Shown here in pieces: positions 1 to 4,351 of a stretch of DNA of 6,346 nucleotides; within the stretch, counting starts at the first letter, position 1, and the number at the start of each line of letters is the position of its first letter. The notes under the pieces were generated by a model. It made no database searches. It saw only the letters and a program-made list of their open reading frames with translations, and had not been told where the DNA came from. Made by a program: the position numbers and the translations under genes. Source of the stretch: an uncultured Lachnospiraceae bacterium (GTDB lineage: Bacteria; Bacillota; Clostridia; Lachnospirales; Lachnospiraceae); NCBI GenBank assembly GCA_946611525.1, contig CAMODS010000080.1, forward strand, positions 1 to 6,346, given 5' to 3'.

Positions 1-639
1 CTGGAAGGCCGTGTTTTTTATGGTGGCCTTGTCCTGTCATCCACCACGGACTTGTCAGCCTTTGCCCTGGTATTTCCTCCTTTGGATGATGAGGATAAAT
101 ACCAGGTGCTTCCTTTCTTTTGGGTGCCGGAGGAGACACTTGATCTTCGAGTGAAAAGGGATCATGTAAATTATGACCTTTGGCAGAAGCAAGGACACCT
201 TATGGTGACGGAAGGAAATGTCATCCACTATGGACGCATCGAGGCTTTCATTGAGGAGCTTGGTACTAAGTATAACATCAGATCCATCTGCTACGATCGG
301 TGGGGAGCAACCCAGCTCTCACAGGATTTGGAGGATATGGGCTTCGAGGTAGTACCTTTCGGACAGGGCTATAAGGACATGAGTCCACCTACCAAGGAAA
401 TATACAAGCTGGTGCTGGAACAGAAGATTGCCCACGGTGGTCATCCTGTCCTGCGCTGGAACTTTGATAACATTTTTATACGCACCGATCCAGCGGGAAA
501 CATCAAGGCCGACAAGGAAAAGTCCACAGAGCGTATTGATGGGGCAATAGCAACTATCATGGCATTGGATAGGGCAATCCGCTGCGGCAATGATACCGGG
601 GAGAGCGTGTACGACAACAGGGGACTTATTACTTTTTAG
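1..639 (+). CDS. terL: Phage terminase large subunit, C-terminal nuclease part (5' truncated by window)
   Basis: The large terminase cleaves concatemeric phage DNA and drives it into the prohead through the portal. Only the last 212 residues are present; the N-terminal ATPase with its Walker motifs lies upstream of the window, and the reading frame is open from base 1. The segment matches the RNase H-like nuclease domain of HK97-type (Terminase_1) enzymes. Supporting stretches are YGGLVLSSTTDLSAF near the start, YDRWGATQ, VVPFGQGYKDMSPPTKE, IAHGGHPVLRW, DNIFIRTDPAGN and the C-terminal DKEKSTERIDGAIATIMALDRA, whose ERIDG Asp should be one of the metal-binding acids. The oddity is in the first motif: the family normally has GLDLS, with Asp as a catalytic metal ligand, and here codon 31-33 is GTC (Val). 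The reading frame is otherwise intact. The stop codon overlaps the ribosome binding site of the next gene. The identification is secure; activity is uncertain. Confidence 0.95.
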   Translation: MEGRVFYGGLVLSSTTDLSAFALVFPPLDDEDKYQVLPFFWVPEETLDLRVKRDHVNYDLWQKQGHLMVTEGNVIHYGRIEAFIEELGTKYNIRSICYDRWGATQLSQDLEDMGFEVVPFGQGYKDMSPPTKEIYKLVLEQKIAHGGHPVLRWNFDNIFIRTDPAGNIKADKEKSTERIDGAIATIMALDRAIRCGNDTGESVYDNRGLITF

Positions 640-648
640 GAGGTTATT

Positions 649-1014
649 ATGCATATTTTTGAAATAAAAAGAGAAGAGATTTCCGATACCCTTGAAAGGT
701 TATATGAGGAGGAGCAGGAGAATTGCTCCAGCTATTCGATGTATGATGTTACGGAAATAAAGAATGATGATATCGGAGAAGACTGCATTATTGCAGATGG
801 CATAGCTTTTAGGGTTACCGATCTTGAGTTGATTTTTGTGGAAGGGACATATTGTAGTTTTGATGAAGAAACAGGTGAGTGTGAGCCTGACTGGTCGCTT
901 ACCCTGATATATGATAATGTGCCGGATGATGAGTTTGATGTCCAGAAATATGTATATTTTGAGCAGGATCCTCCTGAAACAGCTATTCATAACTTCCTGA
1001 ATATCATCCAATAA
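649..1014 (+). CDS. Hypothetical very acidic small protein (121 aa)
   Basis: I do not recognise this protein. The ATG start is supported by AGGAGG at 638-643, five bases upstream, which overlaps the terminase stop codon; the gene is therefore probably translated from the terminase transcript. The composition is striking: by hand count 33 Asp/Glu against 6 Lys/Arg in 121 residues, with acidic clusters around residues 9-25 (EE, YEEEQE) and DD/DEFD/EQD in the second half. There is no signal peptide and no membrane segment. Alternating hydrophobic and acidic residues in the middle (FRVTDLELIFVEG, WSLTLIYDN) suggest a beta-rich fold, and three cysteines are present. Tyr codons are all TAT and the gene is AT-richer than the flanking structural genes, consistent with separate acquisition. 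A DNA-mimic or counter-defence role is conceivable from the charge alone but is not shown. An immunity-like or accessory protein is an equal alternative. Confidence 0.8.
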   Translation: MHIFEIKREEISDTLERLYEEEQENCSSYSMYDVTEIKNDDIGEDCIIADGIAFRVTDLELIFVEGTYCSFDEETGECEPDWSLTLIYDNVPDDEFDVQKYVYFEQDPPETAIHNFLNIIQ

Positions 1015-1111
1015 TTTTAAGCATCATTGGTTTGAGGTCATTATATGATTATAACAAATGGATTGATCGTGATTAACACCTTCTTGTTAAGTCAAGTTAG
1101 CCCGAAAGTGC

Positions 1112-1140
1112 GTGACTGTTAGGTTTGGTGATGTTATACT
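1112..1140 (+). promoter_or_regulatory. Candidate sigma70/sigmaA promoter with extended -10
   Basis: A TATACT -10 box at 1135-1140 is preceded by TG one base upstream (TGT at 1132-1134), giving an extended -10. A GTGACT -35-like box at 1112-1117 stands exactly 17 bases before it and matches TTGACA at four of six positions. Transcription would start near 1147, just ahead of the Shine-Dalgarno GGAGGTGG at 1151-1158 of the gene starting at 1165, giving a very short leader. The remaining intergenic stretch 1015-1111 shows no terminator and no convincing gene. This promoter would let the downstream gene be expressed independently of the late head operon. Confidence 0.6.
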
Positions 1141-1164
1141 AAGTCGCAGGGGAGGTGGTTTAAA

Positions 1165-1515
1165 ATGGCAAAAAAAGATAGCCCTGCGTATAGATATGTT
1201 AATACTGCCGGACAGAACTTTCTGGCATTTTACCTTGAGGACATTATTTTGAACTTTGACAGGTTTGAAAATGATCCAGATTACAAAAGGGAAAAAATAA
1301 ACGAATACTTTGAGAATCAAAACGGTTTCTATGATAAAAAATTTGGAAATACGTCATCACGTGTGTCCGCAGCACTTAGTATTATCAGAGATGGTTTAGT
1401 TCGAGAAGCACTAACGTTGATCGATGGATATTCAAAGGCAGTTCTTCCTGAAAGCGTGAAGAAAGCTAAAAACATGATGGCAAAAATAGATGTAGGAGAG
1501 TTAGTTCTTCCGTAG
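1165..1515 (+). CDS. Hypothetical protein with its own promoter (116 aa)
   Basis: I do not recognise this family. The start is chosen on the strong GGAGGTGG site at 1151-1158, about eight bases before the ATG, and on the promoter at 1112-1140. The protein has no signal peptide or membrane span and contains no Cys, His or Trp. The N-terminal half is rich in aromatic residues (FLAFYLEDIILNFDRF, residues about 19-34) mixed with charged ones, and the C-terminal half (residues about 63-110) reads as amphipathic helices, including SAALSIIRDGLVREALTLI. The whole is likely all-alpha and cytoplasmic. It lies between terminase and portal, in a place not needed for head assembly, is AT-rich, and is followed by the first copy of the repeated leader rather than a clear terminator. 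Its separate promoter is typical of a moron, a phage accessory gene expressed on its own. A host-altering or superinfection-related role would fit but is inference. Confidence 0.8.
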   Translation: MAKKDSPAYRYVNTAGQNFLAFYLEDIILNFDRFENDPDYKREKINEYFENQNGFYDKKFGNTSSRVSAALSIIRDGLVREALTLIDGYSKAVLPESVKKAKNMMAKIDVGELVLP

Positions 1516-1522
1516 ATTTGAC

Positions 1523-1608
1523 ATGAAATACCATTAGTAAATGCAGGTGCTTTAATGCGTAATGTACACAACATAAGCTAAGAATCATTGTGTACTAATG
1601 GTATTCAT
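1523..1608 (+). repeat. Long inverted repeat overlapping the first leader
   Basis: AATACCATTAGTA at 1527-1539 is perfectly complementary to TACTAATGGTATT at 1593-1605, a 13-bp stem. Allowing one bulged A the arms grow to 1523-1539 and 1593-1608. The 53-base interior contains a second inverted pair, GTACACAA at 1564-1571 with TTGTGTAC at 1588-1595. The two pairings share bases 1593-1595, so they cannot both form fully in RNA. In DNA they could be overlapping operator sites. The outer arm has no counterpart before the second leader copy, although the right arm is largely conserved there (2001-2012). The outer arm is thus specific to this copy. Confidence 0.65.
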
Positions 1609-1656
1609 ATATCCTTCTTAAAGAGTTAATGTACACATAACAAAAAACAAAGCACC
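1546..1656 (+). repeat. Cassette leader repeat, copy A
   Basis: This non-coding stretch precedes the small gene at 1676. Bases 1561-1630 align without gaps to 1969-2038; by hand count 53 of 70 bases are identical, and the first ten are all identical. It opens with GGTGCTTT (1546-1553), the same tail that ends both downstream terminators but here without an upstream stem half, so it looks like a terminator remnant. It closes with the exact complement AAAGCACC at 1649-1656, just before the Shine-Dalgarno AAGGAGG. Inside are the inverted pair GTACACAA (1564-1571) and TTGTGTAC (1588-1595), 16 bases apart, and a third half-site AATGTACACA at 1628-1637. The function is unknown: a promoter/operator, a structured 5' leader, or a recombination site between cassettes. 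Confidence 0.7.
1604..1632 (+). promoter_or_regulatory. Possible promoter in leader copy A
   Basis: TTCATA at 1604-1609 and TAATGT at 1627-1632 are 17 bases apart and sit at exactly the same offset as TACACA and TAATAT in leader copy B. Each box is a weak consensus match (three to four of six). Conservation of position within a repeat that lies directly before a small gene with its own terminator is the main argument. It may instead be part of an operator or RNA structure. Confidence 0.35.
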
Positions 1657-1675
1657 CTTTAAGGAGGATAAAAGC

Positions 1676-1927
1676 ATGGAAAAGAAAGTAAGTTACAGCG
1701 ATTACAGCAGGGCATTACACGAGGCAAAAGCAAAGCTTGGGGACTTCCACATTGAACTTTACGACAGAGGATCACGGGAGAACAACTTCAGGATCGACAT
1801 GGGAGTGAACTGGGGAGCACTTGGAACGGTAAGCGCAGAGGAAGCCACCGAGTTTGCAGAGGCACTTACCAAGGCAGCCGAGCTTGCCACCAACTTCCCT
1901 TACAACGGATACACAATTGAATATTAA
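1676..1927 (+). CDS. Small hypothetical protein, cassette 1 (83 aa)
   Basis: I do not recognise this protein. The ATG lies nine bases after a near-perfect AAGGAGG at 1661-1667. The gene is bracketed by leader copy A and a Rho-independent terminator at 1938-1960, so it looks like a self-contained transcription unit. There is no signal peptide or membrane segment. The predicted layout is an N-terminal helix (residues about 6-21), one or two strands (FHIELYD and NNFRIDMGV), then a long helix SAEEATEFAEALTKAAELA and a final strand NGYTIEY, compatible with a small alpha/beta fold. Codons for Asn, Tyr, Phe and Asp mostly end in C (all five Asn codons are AAC), unlike the AT-rich genes at 649 and 1165, which suggests high expression. 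It shares the C-terminal NGY(S/T)I pattern with the next cassette protein, a weak hint of common origin. Confidence 0.82.
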   Translation: MEKKVSYSDYSRALHEAKAKLGDFHIELYDRGSRENNFRIDMGVNWGALGTVSAEEATEFAEALTKAAELATNFPYNGYTIEY

Positions 1928-1937
1928 AGCCAAAAAG

Positions 1938-1960
1938 AGCATCCTCAGGGGTGCTTTTTT
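1938..1960 (+). terminator. Rho-independent terminator of cassette 1
   Basis: AGCATCC at 1938-1944 pairs with GGGTGCT at 1949-1955 (one T-G wobble) around a four-base TCAG loop, and is followed by a run of T to 1960. A preceding A run (1932-1936) pairs with the T run, so the element could also act on the reverse strand. It begins 10 bases after the stop codon at 1925-1927. Its 3' arm GGGTGCTTT is exactly complementary to AAAGCACCC at 1649-1657 in the same gene's 5' leader. Confidence 0.85.
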
Positions 1961-2063
1961 GGTGGCATAATGTACACAACACGGGCCTTAGATCATTGTG
2001 TATTAATGGTATACACATATTCCTCCTTTAGAGCTAATATGCTTACAGCAAAAGGAAAACACC
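1950..2063 (+). repeat. Cassette leader repeat, copy B
   Basis: This is the second copy of the leader described at 1546-1656, now before the gene at 2086. Its first bases (GGTGCTTTTTT) are the 3' half of the terminator of cassette 1, so terminator and next leader are fused. GTACACAA at 1972-1979 and TTGTGTAT at 1996-2003 keep the 16-base spacing of copy A. The near-complement of the terminator tail appears at 2056-2063 (AAAACACC, one mismatch), again shortly before the Shine-Dalgarno AAGGAGGG. The 16-base interior is the most diverged part, while the arms and the TAATGGTAT block are conserved, which suggests that arms and block are the functional parts. Confidence 0.7.
2012..2040 (+). promoter_or_regulatory. 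Possible promoter in leader copy B
   Basis: TACACA at 2012-2017 and TAATAT at 2035-2040 are separated by 17 bases; each matches its consensus at four of six positions. They align without gaps to the candidate boxes of copy A. The start would fall near 2047, giving a leader of about 40 bases. An alternative reading is TG-G-TATACA at 2007-2015 as an extended -10, but no fitting -35 was found upstream of it. Confidence 0.4.
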
Positions 2064-2085
2064 ACCGAAGAAGGAGGGAAAAACC

Positions 2086-2250
2086 ATGAAAAAGACAACA
2101 AAGTGGATCGTAAAGGCCTACACAGGAAACAAAACAGGATGGCAGGAGATCAAGGCTTTTGACAACCCGGCCGACGCAGACAATTGGCTTTGCAAGCACA
2201 TCAAGGAAAACGGCTACAGCATTACAGACTTCAACATAGTAAGAAAGTAA
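2086..2250 (+). CDS. Small hypothetical protein, cassette 2 (54 aa)
   Basis: I do not recognise this protein. It is short but well supported: a strong AAGGAGGG site at 2071-2078 precedes the ATG, a perfect terminator follows at 2260-2284, and the C-ending codon choice (all Asp GAC, both Tyr TAC, most Asn AAC) resembles cassette 1. The protein starts MKKTTKWIVKAYTGNK and is mildly basic. It reads as two strands (WIVKAYT, WQEIKAF), one helix over residues about 28-42 (PADADNWLCKHIKEN) and a last strand (ITDFNIVRK), a plausible beta-beta-alpha-beta mini-domain. There is a single Cys, with no metal-binding motif, signal peptide or membrane segment. Layout and the NGYSI stretch resemble the end of the cassette 1 protein, but the sequence similarity is too low to claim homology. 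Confidence 0.78.
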   Translation: MKKTTKWIVKAYTGNKTGWQEIKAFDNPADADNWLCKHIKENGYSITDFNIVRK

Positions 2251-2259
2251 AAGCAAAGG

Positions 2260-2284
2260 AGCATCGCCAAGGCGGTGCTTTTTT
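2260..2284 (+). terminator. Rho-independent terminator of cassette 2
   Basis: AGCATCGCC at 2260-2268 pairs fully with GGCGGTGCT at 2271-2279 (one T-G wobble), followed by T to 2284. It sits 10 bases after the stop codon and shares the ending GGTGCTTTTTTGGTG with the cassette 1 terminator. It lies only about 25 bases before the portal start, so late transcription of the head genes must read through or use antitermination, unless the portal has its own promoter; none is visible in 2285-2309. Confidence 0.88.
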
Positions 2285-2309
2285 GGTGCAATAAAAAGAA
2301 AGAGGAACG

Positions 2310-3635
2310 ATGATGGGAATTTTTTCGATATTTAGGAGCAGGGACAAGCCCAAGGATGCGACCAGCGGATCGGCATACCGATTTACGCTGGGGTATGCAT
2401 CAAGCGGCAAGCGTGTGAATGAGCGCACATCCATGCAGATGACGGCTGTCTATGCATGTGTGAGGGTTTTATCGGAGGCAATAGCAAGCCTCCCCCTTCA
2501 GCTGTATCAGTACACCGAGAATGGCGGCAAGGAAAAAGCAGTGGATCATCCGCTGTATTTTTTATTGCATGATGAGCCCAATCCGGAGATGACATCATTT
2601 GTTTTCAGGGAAACGATGATGACCCACCTTCTGTTGTGGGGGAATGCCTATGTTCAGGTCATCAGAAATGGAAGGGGGCAGGTCATAGCCCTTTATCCTT
2701 TGATGCCAGACCGCATGGTGGTTGATCGAGATGATAAGGGGCGGCTCTATTACGAGTACACCATATCGGATGATGATGCAAAGACCATAAAGAGCAAGGA
2801 CAGTACGGTTCGGCTTTCGCCGGAGGACGTGCTCCATATCCCGGCTCTTGGTTTTGATGGCCTTGTAGGATACAGTCCCATCGCCATGGCCAAGAATGCC
2901 ATCGGTCTTTCAATAGCCGCAGAGGAGTATGGCTCGAAGTTTTTTGCAAACGGAGCCAACCCCAGCGGAGTATTGGAGCATCCCGGGACTTTAAAAGATC
3001 CCACCAAGGTGCGTGAAAGTTGGCAGGATACCTTTGGAGGAAGCCAGAGGGCCGGTAAGGTGGCAGTCCTTGAGGAAGGGATGCACTATACACCCATATC
3101 TATAAGCCCTAATGAGGCGCAGTTCTTGGAGACAAGGAAGTTTCAGATTGATGAGATTGCGAGGATTTTTAGGATTCCACCTCACATGATTGGTGATCTT
3201 GAGCATGCGACATTCTCAAATATCGAGAATGAGAGCTTAAACTTCGTCAAATACTCACTCGATCCGTGGGTGTGTCGTATCGAGACGGCCCTTAACAGGA
3301 GGCTTTTATCTGAAAATGAAAAGGGCACATACTTTTTCAAGTTTAATGTGGACGGCCTCATGCGTGGGGATTATCAAAGCAGGATGGAAGGCTATGCCGT
3401 TGCAAGGCAAAATGGCTGGATGTCATGTAATGATATAAGAAATCTTGAACAGTTGTCACCTATCTCTGATGAGGAGGGTGGCAATCTTTATTTGGTAAAT
3501 GGAAACATGGTGCCTCTAAAGGACGCAGGGGCGGCCTATAGCAACGAAGGAAAGGAGGATAAACCGGATGACGAAGTTTTGGAACTGGAAGAATCTCAAG
3601 ACAACCGATCAGGAAAGCGGCGAGGAACACACTGA
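2310..3635 (+). CDS. Phage portal protein (HK97 family)
   Basis: The portal forms the dodecameric ring at one capsid vertex through which terminase packages DNA and to which the neck attaches. At 441 residues the length fits the HK97 portal family. Recognisable parts are an N-terminal MGIFSIF start, MQMTAVYACVRVLSEAIASLPL at residues 42-63, HPLYFLLHDEPN, LLWGNAYVQVIRN (108-120), the ALYPLMPDRM strand, VLHIPALGFDGLVGYSPI (174-191), GANPSGVL, the clip/stem region near FLETRKFQIDEIARIFRIPPHMIGD (272-296), and the LMRGDYQSRMEGYAVARQNGWMS(C)NDIR region near 350-377. Two adjacent ATGs occur, at 2310 and 2313; a modest AGAGGA at 2301-2306 is spaced better for the second (six bases), so the true start may be 2313. 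The last 68 bases also encode the protease N-terminus in another frame. Confidence 0.96.
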   Translation: MMGIFSIFRSRDKPKDATSGSAYRFTLGYASSGKRVNERTSMQMTAVYACVRVLSEAIASLPLQLYQYTENGGKEKAVDHPLYFLLHDEPNPEMTSFVFRETMMTHLLLWGNAYVQVIRNGRGQVIALYPLMPDRMVVDRDDKGRLYYEYTISDDDAKTIKSKDSTVRLSPEDVLHIPALGFDGLVGYSPIAMAKNAIGLSIAAEEYGSKFFANGANPSGVLEHPGTLKDPTKVRESWQDTFGGSQRAGKVAVLEEGMHYTPISISPNEAQFLETRKFQIDEIARIFRIPPHMIGDLEHATFSNIENESLNFVKYSLDPWVCRIETALNRRLLSENEKGTYFFKFNVDGLMRGDYQSRMEGYAVARQNGWMSCNDIRNLEQLSPISDEEGGNLYLVNGNMVPLKDAGAAYSNEGKEDKPDDEVLELEESQDNRSGKRRGTH

Positions 3636-4338
3636 GCGTGTGCTTACGCTTGATGGTACCATAGCTCCCGAGTCGTGGTTTGACGATGAGGTTTCGCCCA
3701 AGATGTTCTCGGATGATCTGTATGCCGGGGATGGGGACATCACCGTATGGATAAACTCTCCGGGTGGTGACTGTATCGCAGCGGCGCAGATTTATAACAT
3801 GCTAAAAGCCTATGCCGGGAATGTCACCGTAAAGGTTGACGGTATAGCCGCATCGGCAGCATCGGTCATTGCCATGGCAGGAGATAAGGTGCTGATGTCA
3901 CCCGTATCTCTTATGATGATCCACAACCCCAGTACGCTGGCTTTCGGTGATCATAACGATATGCAGAAGGCCATCGATATGTTAAACGAGGTCAAGGAGT
4001 CCATCATCAATGCCTATACGATAAAGACAGGGCTTTCGAGAGCCAAGTTGTCACATCTTATGGAAGATGAGACCTGGATGAACTCTGAAAAGGCCATGGA
4101 GCTCGGCTTTTGTGATGGTGTGCTTACCCGTGAGGGTGCAACAACCGATGATGCCGGGGAGAAGCCCAAGGCGATGATGTATTCGCCGAAAGCCGTAAAC
4201 AACGTGCTTTTAAACAAGATAGAGAAGCATTATGGAAAGCCTGCGCATACTGTGGCAAAACAGGCTGAGATTATTGAAACTGGACGCTCTGTTGACGAGA
4301 TCAACGGGCGTCTTTTGTTAATGAAGAACTTTATTTAA
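3568..4338 (+). CDS. Prohead maturation protease, ClpP-like serine peptidase
   Basis: This enzyme cleaves the N-terminal scaffold-like region of the capsid protein during head maturation. The fold is ClpP-type: WINSPGGD at residues 61-68 forms the oxyanion region, VDGIAASAASVIAMAGD (90-106) carries the nucleophile Ser96, and MMIHNPS carries His119. The acidic member is probably within MEDETWMNSEKA (165-176, D167 or E168), followed by the ELGFCDGV end of the core. A C-terminal tail of about 65 residues, rich in Lys and hydrophobics, extends beyond the core as is common for phage versions. The start is fixed by AGGAGG at 3553-3558 and the characteristic MTKFWNW beginning, and it lies inside the portal gene, giving a 68-base out-of-frame overlap that probably couples translation. 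The catalytic Ser and His are intact, so the enzyme is predicted active. Confidence 0.95.
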   Translation: MTKFWNWKNLKTTDQESGEEHTERVLTLDGTIAPESWFDDEVSPKMFSDDLYAGDGDITVWINSPGGDCIAAAQIYNMLKAYAGNVTVKVDGIAASAASVIAMAGDKVLMSPVSLMMIHNPSTLAFGDHNDMQKAIDMLNEVKESIINAYTIKTGLSRAKLSHLMEDETWMNSEKAMELGFCDGVLTREGATTDDAGEKPKAMMYSPKAVNNVLLNKIEKHYGKPAHTVAKQAEIIETGRSVDEINGRLLLMKNFI

Positions 4339-4351
4339 TGGAGGTATTCAA

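Noticed and set aside
319..654. 111-codon open frame on the minus strand inside the terminase gene
   Set aside because: Overlaps the well-supported nuclease domain; no independent evidence for translation.
1045..1122. A 25-codon ORF (MIITNGLIVINTF...) with a GAGG site seven bases upstream in the 1015-1164 gap
   Set aside because: Too short, with a weak ribosome site, and it runs into the promoter of the next gene. It could be a remnant or leader peptide but there is not enough support to call it a gene.
1518..1546. Perfect TTGACA -35 box at 1518-1523 after the gene at 1165-1515
   Set aside because: No acceptable -10 box lies 16-18 bases downstream (the sequence there is near ATGCAG).
1561..2003. 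CRISPR-like repeat pattern
   Set aside because: Only two diverged copies about 400 bases apart with a gene between them; no regular short spacers.
1523..2063. Mobile element (miniature inverted-repeat element) as the source of the leader repeats
   Set aside because: No target-site duplication and no clear transposon ends. The copies sit exactly between terminator and Shine-Dalgarno, which fits a regulatory leader better than a random insertion.
2683..3093. 136-codon open frame on the minus strand inside the portal gene
   Set aside because: Lies wholly within a confident portal gene, has no ribosome site or recognisable protein features, and is Trp/Pro/Arg-rich shadow sequence.
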